NCBI GenBank assembly: GCA_903859815.1
Contig: CAIOOA010000307.1
Coordinates: forward strand, 1 to 37,655
DNA length: 37,655 nucleotides
Source: an uncultured Methylococcaceae bacterium
GTDB lineage: Bacteria; Pseudomonadota; Gammaproteobacteria; Methylococcales; Methylococcaceae
Direction: 5' to 3'
Below the pieces are notes generated by a model. The model had not been told where the DNA came from. It worked only from the letters and a program-made list of their open reading frames with translations, and made no database searches. Numbering within the stretch: the stretch's first letter is position 1; every line of letters starts with the position of its first letter. Below, in pieces: positions 7,437-15,898 of this stretch. Position numbers and translations under genes: made by a program.

Positions 7437-8200
7437 TGGGGCTTCCGTTGCAATAAGTATTGCGCACTAATGACCACGCCTAAGGAAACGGCAAATAGCA
7501 AAGTCGCCAAGGCATTCACTTCTGGCTTAACCCCTAGGCGAACCATGGAGTAAATTTTCAACGGCAACACTTCAAACTCCGGTCCGGTGACAAAGAAACT
7601 CACCACGACATCATCCAAGGACAGGGTAAAACTCAACAACCAACCGGCCATGATGGCAGGCATCGCCAAGGGCAAAACGATTTGGCGTATTGCTTGCCAC
7701 TCACTAGCGCCCAAATCCGACGCGGCTTCAATCAAATGCCGGTCGAAACCTTCCAAGCGGGACAGCACGGTAATCGTGACGAAAGGGAGGCAGAATGTTG
7801 TGTGCGACAACAATAAAGTCCAAAAGCCTAGGTTGACATGCACGGCGATAAACAATACCAGTAGCGAAACCGCCATGACGATGTCGGGCGACATCAGCGT
7901 GACAAACAACAAACCTTGCAACAGCTTACGGCCTTTGAAGCGGTAACGGTAAAGGCCCACCGCACCCAAAGTTCCGACCGCACAAGCCAAGCTGGCGGCA
8001 AGGCTTGCCACGAGCAGCGAATTCATGGCAGCCTCTAGCAGCGTGTCATCGGTGGCAAGGCTGCGATACCAGTCCAAGCTGAAAGCCTCCCAACGGATAC
8101 TGTATTTGGATGAATTGAACGAATACAGCACCAGCACCGCCATGGGCAGATAAAGGAATCCAAAAATCAACGCCATATAGCCAGATTTGAATTTTGCCAT
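7433..8200 (-). CDS. potC: Spermidine/putrescine ABC transporter permease
   Basis: 255 residues with six predicted membrane helices. The cytoplasmic EAA loop, LIEAASDLGASEWQAIRQIV, contacts the ATPase PotA. The N-terminal LPMAVLVLYSFNSSKYSIRW pattern is typical of PotC/PotI. It starts immediately after the potB stop and overlaps potD by 4 bp, so translation is probably coupled. It forms the transmembrane channel together with PotB. Confidence 0.94.
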   Translation of the reverse strand: MAKFKSGYMALIFGFLYLPMAVLVLYSFNSSKYSIRWEAFSLDWYRSLATDDTLLEAAMNSLLVASLAASLACAVGTLGAVGLYRYRFKGRKLLQGLLFVTLMSPDIVMAVSLLVLFIAVHVNLGFWTLLLSHTTFCLPFVTITVLSRLEGFDRHLIEAASDLGASEWQAIRQIVLPLAMPAIMAGWLLSFTLSLDDVVVSFFVTGPEFEVLPLKIYSMVRLGVKPEVNALATLLFAVSLGVVISAQYLLQRKPQ

Positions 8201-9064
8201 TTAATGGTTTTCCTCTGCGCTAAATTGTTTCAGGCTATAGGCATAAGCAGATAAGAACAGCAACAGCAAGCCAATCAATACGATGCTGGCGGCTGCACCA
8301 AACGGCCAGTCACGGGCATCTAGGAACTGGTCTTTGAGAAAATTGCCCACCAGCAAATCACGCGAGCCGCCTAATACATCGGCGATGAAGAATAAACCCA
8401 AGGCCGGCATGAACACCAATAAGCACCCCGCGATGATGCCCGGCAAGGTCAATGGCAAAGTCACATGCCAAAACCGCCGCCAACGGCCCGCGCCTAGGTC
8501 GGCGGCGGCTTCGACTAAGCGACGATCCAATTTTTCGATGGCGCTGTACAAGGGCAAAATCATGAACGGCAATAAGATGTAAACCATGCCGATCAGCACA
8601 GCAGAACCGGTGTAAAGCAAACGGATTGGCTCATCAATCAGGCCAAGGGCAATGAGTGTGTTATTCATTAAGCCCTTGGCTGCCAATAACGAACGTATCG
8701 CGTAGGTGCGTATCAGCGAATTGGTCCAAAATGGGACGATAACGAGGGTCAACAACACCGGGCGCAAGCTAGGCCGAAACTGTGCCAAGAAATAGGCGAA
8801 GGGATAGCCCAACCCTAGACAAACCATCGTTGTCAACAAAGCCAGCCCTAATGAATGGGCGAACACCCGCAAATAAATGGGATCAAGCAAACGCAGATAA
8901 TTGTCGAAACTCGGCGCAAACTTGATGAAGCCGCTTTCGTCACGGCCCAAGAAACTGGCGACCAGCACCAGCAGATTGGGAACCAGCACAAAAACCGCCA
9001 ACCAGACCGATAGCAGCAAGATGATGGAGGTTTTAAAAAGGTTAGCGTTTCTCATCTTTACCAT
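8201..9064 (-). CDS. potB: Spermidine/putrescine ABC transporter permease
   Basis: 287 residues, six predicted helices. It carries the EAA loop LVEAAADLGAGRWRRFWHV and the PotB-like central segment VPFWTNSLIRTYAIRSLL. The start at 9064 lies inside the end of the upstream HNH gene (23-bp overlap); a second ATG at 9055 (MRNANLF) is an equally plausible start. Normally potB follows potA directly; here the HNH gene and a hairpin-rich region lie between them. Confidence 0.94.
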   Translation of the reverse strand: MVKMRNANLFKTSIILLLSVWLAVFVLVPNLLVLVASFLGRDESGFIKFAPSFDNYLRLLDPIYLRVFAHSLGLALLTTMVCLGLGYPFAYFLAQFRPSLRPVLLTLVIVPFWTNSLIRTYAIRSLLAAKGLMNNTLIALGLIDEPIRLLYTGSAVLIGMVYILLPFMILPLYSAIEKLDRRLVEAAADLGAGRWRRFWHVTLPLTLPGIIAGCLLVFMPALGLFFIADVLGGSRDLLVGNFLKDQFLDARDWPFGAAASIVLIGLLLLFLSAYAYSLKQFSAEENH

Positions 9065-9404
9065 TTGAATTTATCATTGGTTTAGGCAGCTTTTTTTGTT
9101 TGAGGCGACGCTGCACCCATTCTTTATATTTTTCAGGTTCAGGTGGATTTTTTAACCTATGCCGTAATTGATTACAAAATAAACAAGCCGCAACAATATT
9201 GGATTTAGAGTTTCCTCCACCGTCCTTGCGGGCTTGCAGATGTTCGGCAGTGCATTGGAAAAGCTTGGCTTGCTTTTGTTTTATGCCGTATTTCGAGGAA
9301 ATTTCTTGTGGATTGTTTGTCCACATCGGCATTTTGCAATAGTAGCAAAGGCCAGCTTGGTGGGAATAAGCGGAAGAACGAAGAGTTGTGATTTTGCCAC
9401 TCAT
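9042..9404 (-). CDS. Small HNH endonuclease inserted in pot operon
   Basis: 120 residues from ATG at 9404; a GTG at 9437 would add 11 residues of poorer quality. The zinc-ribbon HNH core is complete: CYYC near the N-terminus, then CTAEHLQARKDGG with the catalytic histidine, then NIVAACLFCNQLRH. It belongs to the small stand-alone HNH proteins common in Proteobacteria. No RuvC or PLMP domain is present, so it is not IscB or a typical IshB. It lies between potA and potB, preceded by a hairpin-dense stretch, and overlaps potB by 23 bp. The cargo or target is unknown. Confidence 0.85.
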   Translation of the reverse strand: MSGKITTLRSSAYSHQAGLCYYCKMPMWTNNPQEISSKYGIKQKQAKLFQCTAEHLQARKDGGGNSKSNIVAACLFCNQLRHRLKNPPEPEKYKEWVQRRLKQKKLPKPMINSNGKDEKR

Positions 9405-9815
9405 AAGAAATACACGAAACAATAGAAAGGAACCCACTCACTACATCAGTAGTTGAGACCGGAACCAGTTGATTTTAAAATCAAACTGGTAATGCAGACT
9501 ACATCAGTATCTGCAAATCCCCTTAAATCCGAATTTATCGGGTATTTAAGGGAAACCGTTCACCACTTAGGTGGTGACGCGGGAACCAGCCGGGCGTTTC
9601 GTGCTGGCTAAACTACCGGCAGACAGTTTTACTGTTCTGTGGCATTCCTTGTTGAGAAGTTTCACATGGCTCTCTAAAAGCTCTAGGGAACAAAATCTAT
9701 GAAACAAGGCTAAGGTCGATTTATATCGGGTCACTTAGCAAAAAGTCATTCAATCATTGAATGCTTGTGGTGAATTTATACACCAGTTAAATCGAAATAT
9801 GCAAGAAAATTTTAC
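9405..9815. ncRNA. Hairpin-dense non-coding region, possible structured RNA
   Basis: About 410 nt with no plausible gene but at least ten stem-loops. The clearest are 9465-9489 (CCAGTT...AACTGG), 9494-9514 (GCAGA/TCTGC), 9520-9552 (CCCTTAAAT/ATTTAAGGG plus inner CCGA/TCGG), 9560-9577 (TCACCAC/GTGGTGA), 9586-9607 (CCAGC/GCTGG), 9620-9639, 9648-9709 (CCTTGTT/AACAAGG closing a larger domain), 9717-9728, 9748-9763 (CATTCA/TGAATG) and 9768-9785. It fills the space from the potA stop to the HNH start. Transcription and strand are unproven; the HNH gene and the operon run on the minus strand. No known RNA family was recognised. Confidence 0.55.
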
Positions 9816-10901
9816 CTAACCATTATTTTTCAACACCCTCTCCCTTCCCCCCACCCAACTCAATCCAACCCGCTGGCCGACTTGGAAATCTAGCGCGTGT
9901 TCCTCTTGGTCGAAAAACTCACTGGCGAACAAGCGCTTGCCACTGTCCAATTCGACGACACAATCCAAGGTCATGCCTTTGTAGATTTGTTCGACGAGTT
10001 GCCCGCGTAGCCTTGCGGACGGGTCGGACGGGTCAACCAAGTGCAAATCTTCGGGGCGTAGCAACACATTGAAACGTTCGCCGACGCGGAATGTATGGGT
10101 TTGGCGTAATACGCAATCCAAGCCTTCCACTTTGGCTGCCAACGAAGTTGCGTCAAGCCGATGAGTGATGACACCTTCCAACAAATTGCTTTCACCGACA
10201 AACTGGGCGACAAACAGGCTGGCGGGTTTCTCGTAGATTTCACGTGGGCCGCCGATTTGCTCGATCCTACCGTCTCGCATGACCACCACCCGGTCGGACA
10301 TGGACAGAGCTTCTTCTTGGTCATGGGTGACAAACACAAACGTAATGCCCACCGAGCGTTGCAAGGTTTTCAAGGTCATTTGCATAGACTTGCGGAGCTT
10401 GGAGTCCAAGGCACTGAGCGGTTCGTCCAATAGCAATACACGAGGCCGGTTGACCAAAGCCCGAGCCAAAGCCACCCGCTGCTGTTGTCCGCCTGACAAT
10501 TGACGTGGCTTGCGAGTCCCAAACTCTGGCAAATCCACCGCAGCCAGCGCTTGTTCCACCCGTTCCCGAAGGTTCATGCTTGGGATTCTTTTCATCCTTA
10601 AACCGAAGGCAACATTGTCGAACACGCTTAAATGAGGGAATAACGCATAACTTTGGAAGACGGTGTTGACGTTGCGCTGGTCGGGCGGCAGAGCATTGAC
10701 TCGTTCCCCGTCTAGCAAGATTTCTCCAGAATCTGGCCGTTCAAAGCCCGCCAATAGGCGCAGCAAAGTCGTTTTGCCACAGCCGGAAGGGCCGAGCAAG
10801 GTTAAAAATTCACCTTCAGCAATGGTCAAATCCAAATTGCGCAAGACGGTATTCGCGCCGTATGTTTTGGTGATGGCTAGGAATTCTACAACAGGCTTCA
10901 T
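9816..10901 (-). CDS. potA: Spermidine/putrescine ABC transporter ATP-binding protein
   Basis: 361 residues, the usual PotA length. The nucleotide-binding domain has Walker A GPSGCGKT, signature LSGGQQQR, Walker B VLLLDEPLSALD and the switch histidine in FVTHDQEEAL. The C-terminal 110 residues form the TOBE domain (LRPEDLHLV), which regulates transport. First gene of the minus-strand pot operon; it powers import through PotBC. Confidence 0.96.
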   Translation of the reverse strand: MKPVVEFLAITKTYGANTVLRNLDLTIAEGEFLTLLGPSGCGKTTLLRLLAGFERPDSGEILLDGERVNALPPDQRNVNTVFQSYALFPHLSVFDNVAFGLRMKRIPSMNLRERVEQALAAVDLPEFGTRKPRQLSGGQQQRVALARALVNRPRVLLLDEPLSALDSKLRKSMQMTLKTLQRSVGITFVFVTHDQEEALSMSDRVVVMRDGRIEQIGGPREIYEKPASLFVAQFVGESNLLEGVITHRLDATSLAAKVEGLDCVLRQTHTFRVGERFNVLLRPEDLHLVDPSDPSARLRGQLVEQIYKGMTLDCVVELDSGKRLFASEFFDQEEHALDFQVGQRVGLSWVGGRERVLKNNG

Positions 10902-10930
10902 GATGAGTTTTGAGATAGCTTGGAAGGGGG

Positions 10931-10936
10931 ATTATA
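10931..10936 (-). promoter_or_regulatory. Putative -10 element upstream of potA
   Basis: The minus strand reads TATAAT here, about 30 bp before the potA ATG. No good -35 hexamer lies at the expected 16-18 bp, so this is only a weak promoter call. Confidence 0.4.
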
Positions 10937-11102
10937 AGCCACCATAGCCAATTTTCCGCATTAACTTGCCCTTTGTGTGAATGTCTCGTTTAGAAAGCTT
11001 GGCACTGAGTTAAAATATAACCCCTCGGGTTCACCTTTATCCCTTTGACTCTAGGGTGTGTCCCTCCAAACCGTTTTCATCATTACCGGAGCGTCTATAC
11101 GC

Positions 11103-11804
11103 ATGAAAACAATAAAAATATTATTGGTTGTATTGAACATTTTATTTCTGGCCCCGTCCAATGCCATCGCCGAAACCAGTGCCTTGGAGCAGGCAAACAA
11201 GCTCAATGAGGAATGGGAAGTGATCTTCTACTCTCTGCCGAGCAACCAACAAGCAGATCGTTTCAAAGCGCTATTGCCGCGTATTCGGGAGTTGCAGGCA
11301 AAATATCCCAACCGTGCCGAACCGCAGATTATTGAGGCCGTCACCCTATGCACCTTGGTTGCCGCCGAATGGAGTTTTAGCGCTTTAAGCGATATTGAAA
11401 AGGCAAAGGAATTGCTGATAAAAGCGATTGCTTTAGACCCCAATGCCATGGAAGGGGCGGCTTATATCGCTTTAGGCAATCTTTACTACCGACTCCCGGG
11501 CTGGCCGATTTCATTTGGCGATGACGATTTGGCTAGGCAAAATTTAGAAACCGCAGTGAAACTTTTTCCCAACGAAGTGGATACCAATTATTTCATGGGG
11601 GATTATTGGCTAGGCGAAGAAGAATACGAAAAGGCATTGCCCTATCTGGAAAAGGCAGAAAAATCTGAGATTCGCTCACACCATTCCTTGTCTGACGGCC
11701 ATACATTAGCCGAAACCCGCAAAGCCTTGGAAGCGGCTAGGAAACACGAAAGCAGCAGAAGCAGTTTTTTTTCCGACATTGTGCCGTCATTTTTCAAGCA
11801 ATAG
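11103..11804 (+). CDS. Exported TPR-repeat protein
   Basis: 233 residues from ATG at 11103, which directly opens a signal peptide (MKTIKILLVVLNILFLAP, cleaved near AIAE). The rest is a helical repeat protein: LLIKAIALDPNAMEGAAYIA, then LETAVKLFPNEVDTNYFMGD, then YLEKAEKSE are tetratricopeptide repeats. GNLYYRLPGWPISFGDDDLA resembles the TatT component of TRAP transporter systems, but no transporter is nearby. It probably acts as a periplasmic protein-binding scaffold. It is divergent from potA. Confidence 0.75.
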   Translation: MKTIKILLVVLNILFLAPSNAIAETSALEQANKLNEEWEVIFYSLPSNQQADRFKALLPRIRELQAKYPNRAEPQIIEAVTLCTLVAAEWSFSALSDIEKAKELLIKAIALDPNAMEGAAYIALGNLYYRLPGWPISFGDDDLARQNLETAVKLFPNEVDTNYFMGDYWLGEEEYEKALPYLEKAEKSEIRSHHSLSDGHTLAETRKALEAARKHESSRSSFFSDIVPSFFKQ

Positions 11805-11927
11805 TCCGACTAATTTGTCGATAATTCAATCTAATGGAGTCGCAGGCAGAAACAATCCATGGCCTATGACATAATGCAAGCCAAGAAAACGCCAACCTAA
11901 GCTTTAGCCGGATAAAACCTAACCCAA

Positions 11928-12758
11928 GTGATCTACGACCTTCATACCCATTCCACCGCCTCCGACGGCGCTTACACCCCGGCTGTACTGGTGCGTCATG
12001 CCTATGAAGCGGGGGTCACGCATTTAGCCTTGACCGACCATGATTGCACTGACGGCTTGGTTGAGGCTCAAACCGAAGCATCCCAGTGTGGGCTTACCCT
12101 GATTCCTGCCGTGGAAATATCCACTACTTGGCATGGCAAATCCGTGCATATTGTCGGCTTGAGGATAGACCCAGACAACCCCGAATTAAAATGTGGTTTG
12201 GCTCGCTTGCAAGCCCAGCGCTTATCTAGGGCCGAGGAAATGGGCCGCAATCTGGCAAAAAAAGGGATAGAGGGCGGTTTTGAGGCCGCTAGGGAGTTGG
12301 CCGGGCTGGGCATGATCACCCGCACCCACTTCGCCAAGTTTCTCGCCAACCAAGGCTTGGCCGCTTCAGTCAGGGCTGTGTTCGACCACTATCTGGTTCA
12401 AGGCAAGCCCGGTTATGTGCATACCGAGTGGGCCGGATTGGAGGAGGCTGTCGGCTGGATCAAGAACGCGGGGGGAGTGGCCGTGGTCGCCCACCCGCAA
12501 CGTTATAAGCTGACGGGCAGTTGGTTGCGTCGCTTGCTCACCGAATTTAAGGCGAGTGGGGGCGAAGCACTGGAAGTGGTTGCCGGCACATCCAATTTAG
12601 GCGATATACAATCCTCGGCCTCGGCTGCCCGCCGTCATGAATTATTGGCTTCGGTGGGTTCGGATTTTCATAGCCCCGAACATTCTTGGTTGAAATTAGG
12701 CCGCTTGCCCGAATTGCCCGGAGACTTGACCCCGGTTTGGAGTCTTTGGAATGACTGA
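11928..12758 (+). CDS. rnm: PHP-domain phosphoesterase (Rnm/YciV family)
   Basis: 276 residues starting with GTG (MIYDLHTHSTASDG). The PHP metal site is visible: H6 and H8 in DLHTHS, D13, the TDHD motif near 37-39, VAHPQR around residue 187 and GSDFHSPEH near the end. The family hydrolyses 3',5'-nucleoside bisphosphates and, as Rnm/YciV, trims the 5' ends of small RNAs and rRNA. The next gene overlaps by 8 bp, so the two are probably translated together. Confidence 0.88.
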   Translation: MIYDLHTHSTASDGAYTPAVLVRHAYEAGVTHLALTDHDCTDGLVEAQTEASQCGLTLIPAVEISTTWHGKSVHIVGLRIDPDNPELKCGLARLQAQRLSRAEEMGRNLAKKGIEGGFEAARELAGLGMITRTHFAKFLANQGLAASVRAVFDHYLVQGKPGYVHTEWAGLEEAVGWIKNAGGVAVVAHPQRYKLTGSWLRRLLTEFKASGGEALEVVAGTSNLGDIQSSASAARRHELLASVGSDFHSPEHSWLKLGRLPELPGDLTPVWSLWND

Positions 12759-13329
12759 CACTCTCACCCGCTGCGCATGGTGCTGCCGGACGGAAGAAGA
12801 GAGGGTTTATCACGATCTGGAATGGGGAGTGCCATTGCACGATGATCAAAAACTATTTGAATTTATTGTGCTGGAAGGAGCGCAAGCGGGTTTAAGCTGG
12901 GCCACCATACTGAAAAGGCGCGAAGGCTACCGCATAGCGTTTGACGGGTTTGTGGTCGAAACCGTTGCTCATTATTCTGAGGGCAAAGTGCGCGAATTGA
13001 TGGAAAACCCCGGCATCATTCGCAACCGCCTGAAGATTGAGTCAGCCATCGGCAATGCACGGGCATTTCTATCGATACAGCAAGAATTCGGCAGCTTCGA
13101 TGCCTATATGTGGCGATTCGTCAATGGCAAACCCATCCAAAATGCGTGGCGCGATTATAGCGAAGCACCCCCGCAAACCAAGGAATCGGAGGCGATGAGC
13201 AAAGATTTGAAGAAGCGCGGATTCAAGTTTGTCGGGCCGACGATCTGCTATGCGCACATGCAAGCAGTGGGCATGGTCAATGACCATGCGGTGGACTGTT
13301 TCCGCTGGCGGGAGTTGGGTGGTGGATGA
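12751..13329 (+). CDS. tag: DNA-3-methyladenine glycosylase I
   Basis: 192 residues. Tag removes 3-methyladenine from DNA, the first step of base excision repair of alkylation damage. Zinc-binding residues C8, H21, H179 and C183 are all present, as is E42 in LEGAQAGLSW, and KKRGFKFVGPTICYAHMQA is characteristic. It overlaps the PHP gene by 8 bp (ATGACTGA), giving translational coupling. AlkB and an Ada/Ogt-type methyltransferase lie within the next 4 kb. Confidence 0.95.
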   Translation: MTDTLTRCAWCCRTEEERVYHDLEWGVPLHDDQKLFEFIVLEGAQAGLSWATILKRREGYRIAFDGFVVETVAHYSEGKVRELMENPGIIRNRLKIESAIGNARAFLSIQQEFGSFDAYMWRFVNGKPIQNAWRDYSEAPPQTKESEAMSKDLKKRGFKFVGPTICYAHMQAVGMVNDHAVDCFRWRELGGG

Positions 13330-13508
13330 TCAGGCTACTTGCTTTCGCAACCCAAATAAGCCCCAGCCAATTGAAATCAGATTTAGCTATGCATTAACTG
13401 CAAAAATCTCTTACAATCAAGTTCATTGAACATCAAAAATAGACTTTGCAACTTGATTGCACCGTCCCATCCCCATCAGATGAGTCAACCCTAATAACTC
13501 TATAGAGA

Positions 13509-14354
13509 ATGAACCGGAAAAAACTTTTACTGATTGTTTCTCTGTTAATTGCCAGCAAGCCGATTACCGCTGTGCAGATAGACCCGCAACCAGTCGGGAT
13601 ACGCCAAATGGGTATGATCTACGAGCATGGTCGTGGCGTGAAGCAAGATATGAAACTGGCCTACCGCCTTTATTGCAAGTCAGCCCTGATGGGCGATGCC
13701 ATTTCCGCCTATAACATCGGCTTTATGTACTTCAATGGGCGAGGTTTGCCCCGACATCATGGCTTGGCTGCCTATTGGTTTAGAAAAGCGGCAGAGGCGG
13801 GGGATGAATTTTCCAAGCGCATGGCTTATCGGTTTCGCGATGTCGTTGCTACGGTGGATGCATCCTGCCAACCCGAGTTGCCACCGGCCCCCAGCCTTAA
13901 ATCCACTGAGGTTCCAAACCCCAATCGGGACATTGTCGCCGCATGGGTAAACCAAATTGCCCCCGTGTATTCAATCGACCCGGCTTTGGTCATGGCCGTC
14001 ATTCAGGCTGAGTCAGCCTATAACCCCGGTGCGCTTTCCCCTAAAAAGGCCCAAGGCTTGATGCAATTGATCCCCGCCACGGCGAAGCGATTCGGTGTCA
14101 AAGACCCATGGAACCCGCTGGAAAATATCAAAGGGGGGGTCGCATATCTGAGTTGGCTGTTGCGGCATTTTGACGGTAACGTGGAATGGACCTTGGCCGC
14201 TTATAACGCGGGGGAAAATGCTGTGGACCGCCATCGCGGTGTGCCGCCTTACCAAGAAACTCAAGCCTATGTCAAAAAAATACTCGCCCATTATCCGAAA
14301 ACCACCCATCCAATACCTCCTTTGCCATTGGAGCGCCCAACCGATGCAGGGTAG
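13509..14354 (+). CDS. Lytic transglycosylase with Sel1 repeats
   Basis: 281 residues. A signal peptide (MNRKKLLLIVSLLIASKPI) is followed by two Sel1-type repeats at about 30-100 (MIYEHGRGVKQD; MYFNGRGLPRHHGLAAYWFRKAAEAGD) and then an SLT domain. The catalytic glutamate is E168 in IQAESAYNP, supported by KKAQGLMQLIPATAKRFGV and LAAYNAGENAV. It is expected to cleave peptidoglycan in the periplasm with formation of 1,6-anhydro ends. Sel1 repeats at the N-terminus suggest a protein partner. It seems to stand alone. Confidence 0.92.
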   Translation: MNRKKLLLIVSLLIASKPITAVQIDPQPVGIRQMGMIYEHGRGVKQDMKLAYRLYCKSALMGDAISAYNIGFMYFNGRGLPRHHGLAAYWFRKAAEAGDEFSKRMAYRFRDVVATVDASCQPELPPAPSLKSTEVPNPNRDIVAAWVNQIAPVYSIDPALVMAVIQAESAYNPGALSPKKAQGLMQLIPATAKRFGVKDPWNPLENIKGGVAYLSWLLRHFDGNVEWTLAAYNAGENAVDRHRGVPPYQETQAYVKKILAHYPKTTHPIPPLPLERPTDAG

Positions 14355-14432
14355 ACATTTGCTTGGGATGAACAATTTAGCTCAACTCGCTATGCCATCA
14401 TGCAGCCTGATTTAGAGAAACCTGGCATGGGT

Positions 14433-14735
14433 ATGGATCAGCTAGTCCTCATCACCCTGACAGTGCCACCTTCCGTGGAGGAAAGCATGGTGGACTGGCT
14501 GCTTCAATTCAATGACCATTCAGGCTTCACCAGCCATCGGGCGAACGGTCATTCCAGTCGGCTAGAAGGGCTTAACATTGCTGAACAGGTTGCAGGCAGA
14601 AAAGAACAAATCCGTTTTCAAATGCATCTATCAGCCAATGACTTGCCACGATTGATGGATACGCTGAATAAGGATTTTAGTGGGGTGGGGTTGCATTATT
14701 GGATTACCCCGCTGATTGATGCAGGGCACATTTGA
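14433..14735 (+). CDS. DUF3240 family protein
   Basis: 100 residues from the third ATG (14433, MDQLVLITLTVPPSVEESMV); an ATG at 14400 would give 111 residues. It matches DUF3240 proteins: LVLITLTVPPSVEESMVDWL, SGFTSHRANGHSS and QVAGRKEQIRFQMHL. Family members are often beside metal-efflux RND genes and have a PII-like ferredoxin fold; no such genes are here. Function is not established. The downstream AlkB gene is in the same reading frame after a TGA. Confidence 0.78.
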   Translation: MDQLVLITLTVPPSVEESMVDWLLQFNDHSGFTSHRANGHSSRLEGLNIAEQVAGRKEQIRFQMHLSANDLPRLMDTLNKDFSGVGLHYWITPLIDAGHI

Positions 14736-14750
14736 CTGCAAGCCACTCCC

Positions 14751-15341
14751 TTGAAAAACCTAGCATCTCAAGACGGCGAATTGTTTTATCTGGCAAATTT
14801 CTTGCCGCCGGATCGTGCCTTGGAATGTTTTGCCCGCCTAAGGACTGAACTGAAGTGGCAGCAGGAGATAGCCACTATTGTTGGTCGGCGCGTCCCCGTC
14901 CCCCGCATGGTATGCTGGTATGGTGACGAAGGCGCGGTCTACCAATATTCCGGCTTGACACATTTTCCACAGCCTTGGACAGATACGCTGATTGACCTCA
15001 AACAATCTATTGAGAACGCTTGTGGGCAGCCATTTAATAGCGTTTTGGGCAATCTCTACCGAGACGGGCAGGATTCCATGGGTTGGCATTCAGATCAAGA
15101 AAAAGTCCTTGGGACTAATCCCTATATCGCCTCATTGAGCTTAGGTGCTACTAGGCTGTTTAAGATTCGCCACAACAAGACGGCTGAAACCGTGGAGATA
15201 AACCTTGCCGGCGGTAGCCTGTTATTGATGGGCGGTAGCCTGCAACATCACTGGCGGCATTGCATTCCGAAAACGCAGCAACCCATCACCGCCCGCATCA
15301 ACCTCACTTTCAGGAATATCATCAGCCTGACGCACAATTAA
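14751..15341 (+). CDS. alkB: AlkB-type alkylated-DNA repair dioxygenase
   Basis: 196 residues. Fe(II)/2-oxoglutarate dioxygenase of the AlkB superfamily, which oxidatively removes methyl groups from 1-methyladenine and 3-methylcytosine. The iron site is H113 and D115 (MGWHSDQE) and H170 (HHWRHCIPK); R182 and R188 in ARINLTFR bind 2-oxoglutarate. The start is unusual: no ATG is available and TTG at 14751 is the best choice, with a weak ribosome binding site, 16 bp after the DUF3240 stop. Part of a group of alkylation-repair genes. Confidence 0.9.
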   Translation: MKNLASQDGELFYLANFLPPDRALECFARLRTELKWQQEIATIVGRRVPVPRMVCWYGDEGAVYQYSGLTHFPQPWTDTLIDLKQSIENACGQPFNSVLGNLYRDGQDSMGWHSDQEKVLGTNPYIASLSLGATRLFKIRHNKTAETVEINLAGGSLLLMGGSLQHHWRHCIPKTQQPITARINLTFRNIISLTHN

Positions 15342-15380
15342 TGATGATCTCAACAGACGCACTACATTTGACCTAATAAT

Positions 15381-15887
15381 ATGGGAAGCGACCAAGAACT
15401 AATTTGCCAAGTCGACGAGAATGACCATATCGTCGGACCCTGCCTTCGTGGTGAAGCGCATAAACTGGGTTTACGCCACCGTTCCGTGCATATCCTTGTG
15501 TTCAATTCCGAGGGCGAGTTGTATCTGCAAAAGCGCTCAAGCACCAAAGATGTCAATCCAGGGCTTTGGGACACCTCCGCCGCCGGTCATGTGGATTTTG
15601 GCGAGAGTTATGAGGAATCCGCTCGCCGGGAACTGATGGAGGAGTTGGGTATAGATTATTCAGAGCCATTGGAACCTCTATTTAAAATGGAGGCCAGCGC
15701 CGACACCGGTTGGGAATTCATCCAAGTGTACCAACTGACCTATGACGGGGTGCTGCAACCGGAACCCAATGAAATTATCGATGGACGATGGTTTGGTTTG
15801 ACCGAATTGCAGACTTGGATTGCCCATGGTGGGGAGGGCCTTACCCCATCTTTCCAAATATTGTGGTCACGGTTTTGTGGGATTTGA
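15381..15887 (+). CDS. Nudix hydrolase (YfcD-like)
   Basis: 168 residues. The Nudix box is complete from GHVDFGE through REL to EELGI, matching Gx5Ex7REUxEExGU. The domain arrangement (QVDENDHIVGPCLRGEAHK at the start, then RSVHILVF, then LQKRSSTKDVNPGLWDTSAAGH) fits the isopentenyl-diphosphate-isomerase-like YfcD group rather than MutT. The substrate is unknown. It ends 11 bp before the convergent Ada/Ogt-like gene. Confidence 0.9.
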   Translation: MGSDQELICQVDENDHIVGPCLRGEAHKLGLRHRSVHILVFNSEGELYLQKRSSTKDVNPGLWDTSAAGHVDFGESYEESARRELMEELGIDYSEPLEPLFKMEASADTGWEFIQVYQLTYDGVLQPEPNEIIDGRWFGLTELQTWIAHGGEGLTPSFQILWSRFCGI

Positions 15888-15898
15888 TATAAACCCAG

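Noticed and set aside
9441-9509. CTGATG on the minus strand as a hammerhead ribozyme core
   Set aside because: The core needs CUGANGA followed by GAAA at the right place; here it reads CTGATGTAG, and the second half is missing.
9405-9815. Group I or group II intron next to the HNH gene
   Set aside because: No P7/G-site-like pair or domain-5 sequence could be made out, and the insertion lies between genes rather than within a gene or tRNA.
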